Below are positions 36,721 through 44,108 of a stretch of 64,000 bases of DNA, in pieces. Made by a program: the position numbers and the translations under genes. The notes beneath the pieces are model-generated. The model made no database searches. It worked only from the letters and a program-made list of their open reading frames with translations, and was not told where the DNA came from. Position 1 is the stretch's first letter, and every line of letters starts with the position of its first letter. Origin of the DNA: Hydrogenophaga palleronii_A (GTDB lineage Bacteria > Pseudomonadota > Gammaproteobacteria > Burkholderiales > Burkholderiaceae_C); assembly GCF_031457455.1 (NCBI RefSeq), contig NZ_JAVDWU010000016.1, positions 28,278 through 92,277 of the forward strand. Reading direction: 5' to 3'.

Positions 36721-38022
36721 ATGTCTCCTCCGACGACAACGCCTTTCCCAATGAAATCGGGCCTTCACTTCCTGGTCGCAGCCAAACGCTGCGAAATCGA
36801 CGAGCTGCAACAGCTGGCGCGCACAAGCGCGCTTGTGAACGTGACCGGGCGCCTGGTGCATGGGTTGCAGCGCGAGCGGGGACTGTCCAATTTGGTGCTG
36901 GGCTCGCAAGGCGCGCGTTTCACCGAGGCCCGGGCGCAACAGATTACCGAGTGCCAGCAGATCGAGGCCGAGCTGCGCGCCTGCCTGGACTGCATGGACA
37001 CCAGCGCCACGCCCACCGGCAACGGAGCGCGTCTGTACAGCCGCATCGCTTATGTGCTGCACGGACTGGAAGCCCTGCCCGGCCTGCGCCAGCGTGTCGA
37101 ATCGCTGAGCTGGACCTCCCGCCAGGCCACCGACGCCTATGCGCGCCTGGTCACCGGCCTGCTGGCCGTGGTGTTCGAGGCCGCCGACAGCGCCACCGAC
37201 CCGGAGGTGTCGCGCTTGCTGGTGGCCCTGTTCAACTTCATGCAGGGCAAGGAATTTGCAGGGCAGGAGCGCGCAGTGGGTTCGGCGCTGTTCGTCACCG
37301 GGCGGGCGGACGCCGGCGAACAGCAGCGCCTGCTGCACCTGATCGAGTCACAGGAGCGCTGCCTGCAGGTGTTTGTGGATTTCGCCAGTGCCGAGGTGGA
37401 AACCCTGTGGAGGCAGAGCCAGGAAAGCACCACCCTGGCCGAACTGGAGCGCATGCGCCGCATCCTGTGCACCGCCAGCCATGGCACCGCCCTTGATGCC
37501 AGCCTGAGCCAGACCTGGTTCGACTGCTGCAGCCGGCGCATGGACAGCATGAAAGCGGTGGAGGAGCGCGTGGCCGGCGACTTGCTGCAGGTCTGCCAGG
37601 AAAAGGTGGCCGCAGCCAATGCCGATCTGACGGCCTACAACGCCTTGAGTGCGGCACCTCCGTCCGGCACCGATGGCATGTCCTTCTTCGAAGACGCGGC
37701 ACCCACCCCCGGCAATCCCGCGCTGGGCATGGCGACGCAGGGCTTTGGTCTGCACCTGGAGCGCTCCATTCTTGAGCTGGTCCAGGAACAGGCACACCGA
37801 CTGCAGACCATGGGCGATGAACTGGACACGGTGCGCGCCAGCCTCAATGAGCGCAAGGTGATCGAACGCGCCAAGGGTCTGCTCATGGCACATCGCAAAT
37901 TGAGTGAGGAAGCGGCCCACAAGATGATGCGCCAGATGGCCATGAACCAGAACCGTCGGCTCATTGAGGTAGCCGACGCAGTCCTGGCGATGGCCGACGT
38001 GTTGCCTGAGGGGCCGCGCTGA
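36721..38022 (+). CDS. nasR: Nitrate-responsive antitermination regulator, NIT-ANTAR (NasR type)
   Basis: A 433-residue regulator. The nitrate/nitrite-sensing (NIT) domain spans about residues 30-300; the family binds nitrate with helices containing arginines such as those in GLQRERGLSN. The C-terminal ANTAR RNA-binding domain begins near 365 and shows NERKVIERAKGLLMAHRKLS and EVADAVLAMA. AGGA eight bases before the ATG at 36721 supports this start. In Klebsiella, NasR binds nitrate and prevents termination in the nasF leader. The same gene order is found here: nasR directly precedes the nrtABD importer genes, whose leader carries matching hairpins. Confidence 0.92.
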   Translation: MSPPTTTPFPMKSGLHFLVAAKRCEIDELQQLARTSALVNVTGRLVHGLQRERGLSNLVLGSQGARFTEARAQQITECQQIEAELRACLDCMDTSATPTGNGARLYSRIAYVLHGLEALPGLRQRVESLSWTSRQATDAYARLVTGLLAVVFEAADSATDPEVSRLLVALFNFMQGKEFAGQERAVGSALFVTGRADAGEQQRLLHLIESQERCLQVFVDFASAEVETLWRQSQESTTLAELERMRRILCTASHGTALDASLSQTWFDCCSRRMDSMKAVEERVAGDLLQVCQEKVAAANADLTAYNALSAAPPSGTDGMSFFEDAAPTPGNPALGMATQGFGLHLERSILELVQEQAHRLQTMGDELDTVRASLNERKVIERAKGLLMAHRKLSEEAAHKMMRQMAMNQNRRLIEVADAVLAMADVLPEGPR

Positions 38023-38051
38023 GCGCAAACTCCGTCGTCGCGATGCTGCGG

Positions 38052-38097
38052 CGCACAAGAAGCGTGCCTGAAGATCCCGCCGCACCAATCTGACGCC
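38052..38097 (+). promoter_or_regulatory. Two tandem NtrC-like enhancer sites
   Basis: Two matches to TGCACCANNNTGGTGCA: CGCACAAGAAGCGTGCC at 38052-38068 (9 of 14) and CGCACCAATCTGACGCC at 38081-38097 (10 of 14). Their centres are 29 bp apart, about three helical turns, at roughly -184 and -155 from the predicted start. This is a position typical of NtrC enhancers. Assignment is by consensus only. Confidence 0.45.
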
Positions 38098-38217
38098 TGG
38101 TCGGGCATGGAAATCGTCAGCGATGCATGCCAAAGAGGGGACTTCTGCGCTGGCCAGCGAAATTTTTTCTTTCAAAATCAAACAACTGGTTCAACTACCT
38201 GGCCAGAGACGATTGGC

Positions 38218-38233
38218 TGGCACGCTCCATGCT
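38218..38233 (+). promoter_or_regulatory. Sigma-54 promoter of the nrt operon
   Basis: TGGCACGctccATGCT matches the sigma-54 consensus TGGCACGN4TTGCW at all but one fixed position, with GG and GC exactly 12 bases apart. Transcription should start near 38244, just before the first leader hairpin. Confidence 0.75.
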
Positions 38234-38252
38234 TTATTTTTGGCAAACGGGA

Positions 38253-38308
38253 GGTGCCAATGGCGGCACCGACCCCGAAGTCTTCCCAGACACAGGACAA
38301 CGGCGTCC
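38253..38308 (+). promoter_or_regulatory. ANTAR-type two-hairpin antitermination leader
   Basis: Hairpin 1 (38253-38270) is GGTGCC/GGCACC with a six-base loop AATGGC. Hairpin 2 (38295-38308) is GGAC/GTCC with a six-base loop AACGGC. Both loops carry A at position 1 and G at position 4, the residues recognised by ANTAR domains. A 24-base linker separates them. Hairpin 2 occupies the same bases as the start of the terminator stem, so the two structures exclude each other, as in the nasF leader. Confidence 0.75.
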
Positions 38309-38394
38309 ATTTCCAGCTTGCAATGCAGGCCCGGAAATGGGCGCCGTTCTTGTTTGGACTCGCGATTTTTCTTCATCCAGGAGTTTGCACATGA
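38260..38394 (+). CDS. Possible 44-residue leader ORF overlapping nrtA start
   Basis: An ATG preceded at five bases by GGGAGG opens a 44-codon frame whose TGA overlaps the nrtA ATG (ATGA). The peptide would start MAAPTPKSSQTQ and include a hydrophobic stretch WAPFLFGLAIFL. The ATG lies inside the six-base loop of ANTAR hairpin 1, and the frame runs through hairpin 2 and the terminator. Third-position GC is only about 60%, below neighbouring genes, so coding is uncertain; it could be a leader peptide or chance. Confidence 0.3.
   Translation: MAAPTPKSSQTQDNGVHFQLAMQARKWAPFLFGLAIFLHPGVCT
38299..38357 (+). terminator. Leader terminator before nrtA
   Basis: A 16-bp uninterrupted stem (left arm AACGGCGTCCATTTCC at 38299, right arm ending 38348, one T-G pair) with an 18-base loop is followed by CTTGTTTGG. 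It ends about 33 bases before the nrtA start codon. Its left arm contains the loop and descending side of ANTAR hairpin 2, giving a mutually exclusive switch. Confidence 0.75.
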
Positions 38395-39674
38395 CCGCAG
38401 AAATCACCCCCACGAACGTCACAGCCCCTGTGCAGAGTGCACCTGCAGCGTCGCGCCGGGACTTCCTGATCAAAGGCGGCGCCGTGGGTACGGCGGCCCT
38501 GTTCTCCACCCTGGGTCATCACGGCGTGTGGGCCGCAGGGTCGGATGCCCCAGAGAAGACGGAAGTGAAGATCGGCTTCATCCCGCTGACCGACTGCGCC
38601 AGCGTGGTGATGGCAGCCGAGCTGGGTATCGACAAGAAATACGGCGTGAAGATCGTGCCCACCAAAGAGGCCAGTTGGGCCGGCGTGCGCGACAAGCTGG
38701 TCAACGGTGAACTGGACTTTGCCCATGTGTTGTACGGCCTGATCTATGGGCTTCAGCTCGGTACCTCGGGTCCGAAGAAAGACATGGCCGTGCTGATGAA
38801 TCTGAACCACAACGGTCAGGCCATCACGCTGTCAAAGAAGCTGGCCGAAAAGGGCGCCGTGGATGGCCCCTCACTGGCCAAGTTGATGGCGACTGAGAAG
38901 CGCGAGTACACATTTGCGCAAACCTTCCCCACCGGTACCCATGCAATGTGGCTGTACTACTGGCTGGCGAGCGCCGGCATCGACCCGTTCAAGGACGCGC
39001 GCGCCATTGTGGTGCCTCCACCGCAAATGGTTGCCAACATGCGCGTGGGCAACATGGACGGCTTCTGTGTGGGCGAGCCCTGGAACCACCGCGCCATCAT
39101 GGACGGCATCGGCATCACCGCCAACACCACTCAGGATGTGTGGAAGGACCATCCCGAGAAGGTACTGGGCACTTCGGCCGAGTTCGTGCAAAAGAACCCG
39201 AACACGGCACGCGCAGTCACGGCAGCGATCCTGGAGGCCAGCAAGTGGATCGACGCCGGCCTGCAGAACAAGCTGAAGATGGCCGAAACCATTGCGCAGC
39301 GTTCGTACGTGAACACCGGCGTGGATGCGATCAACCAGCGCATTCTTGGTCGCTACCAAAACGGTATGGGCAAGACCTGGGACGATCCCGATCACATGAA
39401 GTTCTTCAACGACGGATCGGTCAACTTCCCGTACCTGAGCGACGGCATGTGGTTCCTCACCCAGCACAAGCGCTGGGGCCTTCTCAAGAGCCACCCCGAC
39501 TACCTCGCCGTGGCCAAGGCAGTGAACCGCATTGATATCTACAAGCAGGCAGCAGAAGCCACCAAAACGTCGCTGCCCAAGTCGGACATGCGCAGCGCGA
39601 AATTCATCGACGGCGTGGTCTGGGACGGCAAGGACCCGGCCAAGTACGCCGACGGTTTCAAAGTGAAGGCCTGA
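38391..39674 (+). CDS. nrtA: Nitrate ABC transporter, substrate-binding protein NrtA
   Basis: A 427-residue periplasmic nitrate/nitrite-binding protein of the NrtA/CmpA family. A twin-arginine signal SRRDFLIKGG lies at residues 21-30, implying export in folded form. The mature part starts KIGFIPLTDCASVVMAAELG and includes ANMRVGNMDGFCVGEPWNHR, typical of nitrate-binding members. GGAG eight bases before the ATG at 38391 sets the start; the longer frame crosses the leader terminator. It heads the nrtA-nrtB-nrtD operon. Confidence 0.93.
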   Translation: MTAEITPTNVTAPVQSAPAASRRDFLIKGGAVGTAALFSTLGHHGVWAAGSDAPEKTEVKIGFIPLTDCASVVMAAELGIDKKYGVKIVPTKEASWAGVRDKLVNGELDFAHVLYGLIYGLQLGTSGPKKDMAVLMNLNHNGQAITLSKKLAEKGAVDGPSLAKLMATEKREYTFAQTFPTGTHAMWLYYWLASAGIDPFKDARAIVVPPPQMVANMRVGNMDGFCVGEPWNHRAIMDGIGITANTTQDVWKDHPEKVLGTSAEFVQKNPNTARAVTAAILEASKWIDAGLQNKLKMAETIAQRSYVNTGVDAINQRILGRYQNGMGKTWDDPDHMKFFNDGSVNFPYLSDGMWFLTQHKRWGLLKSHPDYLAVAKAVNRIDIYKQAAEATKTSLPKSDMRSAKFIDGVVWDGKDPAKYADGFKVKA

Positions 39675-39741
39675 CCGACCCCGCCGCACCTGGCTCGAAT
39701 CCCAGTTTTCTCTCGTCGCTTCGCTTTGAAAGGACACCACC

Positions 39742-40692
39742 ATGGTCAGCGCCGTTTTTCATGCACCGCTGGAGGGGATTTCGTCCCCCAAGACCTCATC
39801 CAGGAGCGCCGAAATGGTGGCGCCCTCTTTGCCTTCAACTGCCATGCCCGCTACGCCACCCATCACCGCACCCAGCAAGACGGCCAGTCTCACCCGTCAT
39901 CGAACCTGGGACTTCAGCTTCCTGTGGACCACGGTGCTCCCCCCCCTGCTGGGGCTGGCCTTTCTGGTGATCGTGTGGGCACTGGTGGCCGGCACGGGCG
40001 AGAGCGGTATTCCCACACCCATGGAAACCTGGGCGCAGGCGCTGGAAGTTTTTTCTGATCCGTTCTACCAGGTAGGACCGAACGATCAGGGCGTGGGCTG
40101 GAACGTGCTGATGTCGCTGCAGCGCGTGGCCATCGGCTTTGGTCTTGCCGCCTTGGTGGGCATTCCCACCGGCTTCATGATCGGGCGATTCACCTTCCTC
40201 AGCCGCATGTTCAATCCTCTGATCAGCCTGCTGCGCCCGGTGTCTCCACTGGCTTGGCTGCCCATTGGCCTGCTGGTGTTCAAGGGTGCCAACCCGGCCG
40301 CCATCTGGACCATTTTCATCTGTTCCATCTGGCCGATGATCATCAACACCGCCGTGGGCGTGCAGCGCGTGCCACAGGACTACATGAACGTGGCTCGCGT
40401 GCTCAACCTGAGCGAATGGAAGATCTTCACCAAGATTCTGTTCCCCGCCGTTCTGCCCTACTTGCTGACCGGGGTGCGCCTGGCAGTGGGCACCGCGTGG
40501 CTGGTGATCGTGGCAGCCGAGATGCTGACCGGCGGAGTGGGTATCGGCTTCTGGATCTGGGACGAGTGGAACAACCTCAACGTGGCCAGCATCATCATCG
40601 CGATCTTCGTGATCGGCATCGTGGGCCTGCTGCTCGAATTCGGGCTCATCAAACTGGCCACGCTGTTCACCTTCGAAGAAGTCAAGCATTGA
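39742..40692 (+). CDS. nrtB: Nitrate ABC transporter, permease NrtB
   Basis: A 316-residue inner-membrane permease. After a long cytoplasmic N-terminus of about 55 residues come six helices and the ABC-2 inner-membrane EAA loop, seen as DYMNVARVLNLSEWKIFTKILFP. AAAGGA seven bases before the ATG supports the start. It lies 67 bases after nrtA. Confidence 0.93.
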   Translation: MVSAVFHAPLEGISSPKTSSRSAEMVAPSLPSTAMPATPPITAPSKTASLTRHRTWDFSFLWTTVLPPLLGLAFLVIVWALVAGTGESGIPTPMETWAQALEVFSDPFYQVGPNDQGVGWNVLMSLQRVAIGFGLAALVGIPTGFMIGRFTFLSRMFNPLISLLRPVSPLAWLPIGLLVFKGANPAAIWTIFICSIWPMIINTAVGVQRVPQDYMNVARVLNLSEWKIFTKILFPAVLPYLLTGVRLAVGTAWLVIVAAEMLTGGVGIGFWIWDEWNNLNVASIIIAIFVIGIVGLLLEFGLIKLATLFTFEEVKH

Positions 40693-40716
40693 GAGCGAGC
40701 AGTTTTGGAGTCCCCC

Positions 40717-41520
40717 ATGAATCAAGACAAATACATTGAAATCCAGGACGTCGAGCAGACCTTCAAGACCAAGAAGGGCACGTTCCCCGCGCTACGCGAC
40801 ATCAACCTGACCGTGGCCAAAGGCGAGTTCGTCACACTGATCGGCCACTCGGGCTGTGGAAAGTCCACGCTGTTGAATCTGATCGCCGGCCTCACCATGC
40901 CCACCAAGGGCGTGCTGCTGTGTGCAAACAAGGAGATCGCAGGCCCTGGTCCTGAACGAGGCGTGGTGTTCCAGAACCATTCGCTGTTGCCCTGGCTGAC
41001 CTGCTTTGAGAACATTTACCTTGCAGTGGAGCGCGTATTTGGCGGCAGCGAGAGCAAAGCGCAACTGAAGGCCCGCACCGAAGCCGCGCTTGCGCTGGTG
41101 GGTCTGACGCCCGCCGCCAGCAAACGACCTGGCGAAATCTCTGGCGGCATGAAGCAACGAGTGGGCATTGCCCGAGCACTGTCCATGGAGCCCAAGGTTT
41201 TGCTGATGGATGAGCCTTTCGGCGCCCTTGACGCACTGACCCGCGCCAAGTTGCAGGATGAACTGCTGGAGATCGTGGCGCGCACGCAAAGCACGGTGGT
41301 CATGGTCACGCACGATGTGGACGAGGCCGTATTGCTGTCCGACAAGATCGTGATGCTGACCAACGGCCCGGCCGCCACCGTCGGTGAAGTTCGTACAGTG
41401 GATCTGGCGCGTCCGCGCAACCGCGTGGCACTGGCAGACGATCCGCAGTACCAGCAGCATCGCAAAGCGGTGATCGACTTCCTCTACACGCGGCAGGCGC
41501 ACGTGGAGAAGGTGGCCTGA
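40717..41520 (+). CDS. nrtD: Nitrate ABC transporter, ATP-binding protein
   Basis: A 267-residue ATPase for the nitrate importer. Walker A GHSGCGKST near residue 46, signature ISGGMKQRVGIARAL near 142, Walker B VLLMDEPFGALD near 162 and the H-loop in MVTHDVDEA are intact. GGAG six bases before the ATG at 40717 fixes the start. A fused NrtC-type sensor domain is absent, so this single ATPase should form a homodimer. A strong terminator follows. Confidence 0.92.
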   Translation: MNQDKYIEIQDVEQTFKTKKGTFPALRDINLTVAKGEFVTLIGHSGCGKSTLLNLIAGLTMPTKGVLLCANKEIAGPGPERGVVFQNHSLLPWLTCFENIYLAVERVFGGSESKAQLKARTEAALALVGLTPAASKRPGEISGGMKQRVGIARALSMEPKVLLMDEPFGALDALTRAKLQDELLEIVARTQSTVVMVTHDVDEAVLLSDKIVMLTNGPAATVGEVRTVDLARPRNRVALADDPQYQQHRKAVIDFLYTRQAHVEKVA

Positions 41521-41549
41521 CCCACCGCCGAACAACACCGCACCGACCC

Positions 41550-41583
41550 AAAAGGGGGCATGCCGGGCGGCATGCCCCCTTTT
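41550..41583 (+). terminator. Intrinsic terminator of the nrt operon
   Basis: AAAAGGGGGCATGCC pairs perfectly with GGCATGCCCCCTTTT around a four-base loop, giving a 15-bp stem with a U run. It would work in both directions. Confidence 0.9.
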
Positions 41584-41616
41584 GCATGCACACCCTCTGA
41601 CTGGCAGGGCGACAAC

Positions 41617-41633
41617 ATCACAGAGATGGTGCA
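41617..41633 (+). promoter_or_regulatory. NtrC-like site upstream of the MFS transporter gene
   Basis: ATCACAGAGATGGTGCA matches 10 of 14 fixed positions of the NtrC consensus. Its centre is about 84 bases upstream of the predicted sigma-54 start. Confidence 0.4.
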
Positions 41634-41682
41634 CGCACAGGGCTTCTGCCATCCTGGTCATCCGCTCCCACGCCCACTAATC

Positions 41683-41698
41683 GGGCATGGATTTTGCT
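41683..41698 (+). promoter_or_regulatory. Sigma-54 promoter of the MFS nitrate transporter gene
   Basis: GGGCATGgattTTGCT fits TGGCACGN4TTGCW at all but two fixed positions, with the GG and GC pairs 12 bases apart. The predicted start is near 41709. Confidence 0.65.
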
Positions 41699-41708
41699 GA
41701 GTTCAAGC

Positions 41709-41726
41709 AAGGCTAACGAAGGCCTT
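41709..41726 (+). promoter_or_regulatory. ANTAR-type hexaloop hairpin
   Basis: AAGGCT pairs with GGCCTT (one T-G pair) around the loop AACGAA, the same loop seen twice in the nirB leader. It begins at the predicted +1. I found no second six-base-loop hairpin with A1/G4 and no clear terminator in the remaining 120-base leader, so control may differ from the nrt unit. Confidence 0.5.
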
Positions 41727-41849
41727 TTCAGTTGCCGCCGACGGTCGACCCCGGCCCACAGGCGCACCCGTGCACGACACCCCGTCGTCCAGCCAGGACG
41801 CGGCAGCATGGGCCAAATCCTCTCCCACACTCTCTCAAAGGTTCACGCC

Positions 41850-43064
41850 ATGGCGGGTTTCCGTTCGTTCCTGAAAGCTGGCCACAGCCCGACGCTGCTG
41901 GCTTCCTTCATCTACTTCACCTATTGCTGTGGCGTGTGGGTCACGAACGGGGCCATGGCGCCGTTCATCCAGGAGTCGCTGCAACTCAGTCCGGCCCAAC
42001 TGGGCGTGATGCTGTCGGTACCCATTTTCGCTGGGGCCCTGATGCGGTTTCCACTGGGCGTGCTGGCGCAGTACATCGGCCGCAAGAACGCCACGCTGGT
42101 AGAGATGGGCGGCATTGCGCTGGCCTTGCTGTACGGCTTCTTCTATGTCGAAACCTTCAACCACTTGATCGCCATGGGCGTGTTGCTGGGGATCGCAGGA
42201 GCGAGTTTTGGCGTGGCGCTGTCGCTGGGTTCGGGCTCGTTCCCGGCCCGCTACAAGGGCCTGGCCATGGGCTTGGTGGGCGCGGGCAATGTGGGCACCT
42301 CCCTTTCAGCCTTGCTGGCACCCCAACTGGCCCAGGCCTATGGCTGGAAAGCGGTGTACGGCATGGCCGCAGTGGGCCTGATGCTGCCGGTGCTGGTGAT
42401 GATCTTCATGGCCAAGGAGCCGGACGACGTGGACAAACATTCGAGCTTCCGCGACCACATTGCCTGCCTGTTCGAAAAAGACGGCTGGGCGTTCAGCCTC
42501 ATCTACGCGATCACCTTCGGTGGCTTCATCGGCCTCACCACCTTCCTGCCCAGCTACTACTACGACCAGTTCGGCGTGAGCAAGGTGCAGGCAGGGCAGC
42601 TGACCATGCTCGCGGCCTTTATGGGCGCGGCGCTGCGCATCTTCGGCGGCTGGATCTCCGACCACTGGGGCGGCATCAACACCCTCACCGCGGTGCTGGT
42701 GATCATCAGCGCATCCCTCATGGCCTGCGGCCTGGCCGGCGGTTCTCTGGTGCTCACCACCTTGCTGCTCATGCTGTGCTTCGCCGCACTGGGGGCAGGC
42801 AACGGCGCGCTGTTCCAGCTGGTGCCGCTGCGCTGGCCCACCACCACAGCCGTGGCTGGCTCCATGATCGGCGAAGTGGGCGCCCTGGGCGGCGGCCTCG
42901 TGCCCAACGCCATGGGCCTGTCCAAACAATACGCAGGCACCTACTTCTGGGGCTTTGCGCTGTTCTCTGTCTTGTCACTGCTCGTGTTGTTGATGATGCG
43001 ATCGATGCAACTCCGCTGGACAAGAACATGGGCGGAGAAAGGGGGGCGCGCGCGAAGCGCGTGA
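41850..43064 (+). CDS. MFS nitrate/nitrite transporter, NarK/NasA (NNP) family
   Basis: A 404-residue, 12-helix transporter. Nitrate-signature-like segments are present in both halves: LVGAGNVGTSLSALLAP and ALGAGNGALFQLVPLRWP. The first helix CGVWVTNGAMAPFI is typical of NNP carriers. An AAAGG site eight to nine bases upstream supports MAGFRSFLK at 41850; 52 upstream codons in frame read through the leader. The last residues (EKGGRARSA) run into a palindromic sequence and may be variable. It gives the cell a second nitrate uptake route beside NrtABD. Confidence 0.9.
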   Translation: MAGFRSFLKAGHSPTLLASFIYFTYCCGVWVTNGAMAPFIQESLQLSPAQLGVMLSVPIFAGALMRFPLGVLAQYIGRKNATLVEMGGIALALLYGFFYVETFNHLIAMGVLLGIAGASFGVALSLGSGSFPARYKGLAMGLVGAGNVGTSLSALLAPQLAQAYGWKAVYGMAAVGLMLPVLVMIFMAKEPDDVDKHSSFRDHIACLFEKDGWAFSLIYAITFGGFIGLTTFLPSYYYDQFGVSKVQAGQLTMLAAFMGAALRIFGGWISDHWGGINTLTAVLVIISASLMACGLAGGSLVLTTLLLMLCFAALGAGNGALFQLVPLRWPTTTAVAGSMIGEVGALGGGLVPNAMGLSKQYAGTYFWGFALFSVLSLLVLLMMRSMQLRWTRTWAEKGGRARSA

Positions 43065-43078
43065 TCTGCGAAGCAGAT
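43047..43078. repeat. Tandem GAA-loop hairpins at the end of the MFS gene
   Basis: Two adjacent palindromes, CGCGC-GAA-GCGCG and ATCTGC-GAA-GCAGAT, straddle the stop codon of the MFS gene in the 40-base gap before the convergent acetyltransferase gene. They may act as a two-way mRNA end. No U run follows. Confidence 0.5.
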
Positions 43079-43104
43079 ACGTGCGCATTCCGAGGCCGTG
43101 CGCC

Positions 43105-43734
43105 TCAGTTGACGGCCTCCTTCGAGGTCCGCATGGCCACCGCTTCGACTTCGGACGGTTCAAAGCCCAATCGATGTCCCAGGGCAGGCTCCGCAAAGAC
43201 GCCGTGCTGCATGGGCTCTGGCAACGCGCGAAGGCGCCTGCGGGTCTTGACCTTGGCAGGCACACCCACCGCGATCGAGTTGGACGGTACGCTGCGCGTC
43301 ACCACAGAGTTGGCACCGATCGCCACATTGTTGCCAATGGTGATGCGCCCCAGCACCTTGGCGCCAGCGCCAATGTCCACATTGTTTCCAAAGGTCGGCG
43401 CGCAAGGATCATCGACGCGCGCCAGGCCCACCACCACGCCGGTGCGAATGCGGCAGTTGTCGCCGAACCTGGTGTAGCCACTGATCACGATGCCGCCAAA
43501 GTGATCGATGACAAAGTTCTTGCCCACGGTGACTTCACAAGGCAGTTCAATGCCGGTGAGGATCTGCACCAGCTTGAAGTTCAGCTTGTAAACGAGGGAA
43601 AAGGGCTTGCGGAGCAGCGCCGGACGGATGCCGTAGCGCCACCGCCCGAAACGGTACACCACCATGACCCAGAAGCCTTGGGAGCCCCAGTTGCGGCCAT
43701 GCGAGTGGAAGTCGGCGCGAATGTTGTCGAACAT
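43105..43734 (-). CDS. Serine acetyltransferase-like hexapeptide-repeat protein
   Basis: A 209-residue acyltransferase with a left-handed beta helix. Hexapeptide repeats run from about residue 75 (VTVGKNFVIDHFGGIVISGY) to 165 (IGNNVAIGANSVVTRSV), with the IAVGVPAKV end. The HFGGIVI stretch and the N-terminal helix (MFDNIRADFHSHGR) resemble CysE-like serine acetyltransferases and their cell-surface-sugar relatives, so the acceptor is uncertain. I chose MFDNIRADFH at 43734. It is convergent with the MFS gene and not obviously tied to nitrate use. Confidence 0.82.
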   Translation of the reverse strand: MFDNIRADFHSHGRNWGSQGFWVMVVYRFGRWRYGIRPALLRKPFSLVYKLNFKLVQILTGIELPCEVTVGKNFVIDHFGGIVISGYTRFGDNCRIRTGVVVGLARVDDPCAPTFGNNVDIGAGAKVLGRITIGNNVAIGANSVVTRSVPSNSIAVGVPAKVKTRRRLRALPEPMQHGVFAEPALGHRLGFEPSEVEAVAMRTSKEAVN

Positions 43735-44108
43735 GATGGACAAAGATGGTGGAACGCACATCAGATCACAGATCCCTCAAGGCATCCCGCACACCTTGTC
43801 GCAGAAAGAAACATCGCTATCTATTTCTTATCGACGGGCGGTCGAAATATCGACGTTAGCGCCGCACTGAATGCCCGTTTTCCGGGTCGAGGTGACGACG
43901 GCAAGTCATCGAACAGTCACACACGATCCCGGCCAACAACCGGCTCGCGAGGCATTGCCGCGACGGAAGACGACACCGCGACAAGAAGATTCTCCGGCCT
44001 GGATGAGCAACGCTCTGTGCGCCAGCGCACATGACAAATGTTGCAACCCGGCAGCCAGGGGCCGATCACAGCGGTCATCTCATGCGCAACTGGGACGATG
44101 CAGTCGAG
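43735..44108. other. Intergenic region, no gene seen
   Basis: About 374 bases upstream of the acetyltransferase and downstream of the kinase gene. It is more AT-rich near 43800-43860, which would suit the minus-strand promoter, and contains a repeated ATCGAC motif. No terminator, RNA or small gene could be supported. Confidence 0.4.

Noticed and set aside
38199..38220. Hairpin with hexaloop AGACGA as a first ANTAR stem
   Set aside because: Loop position 4 is C rather than G, and the hairpin overlaps the -24 element, so it would lie upstream of the transcript start.
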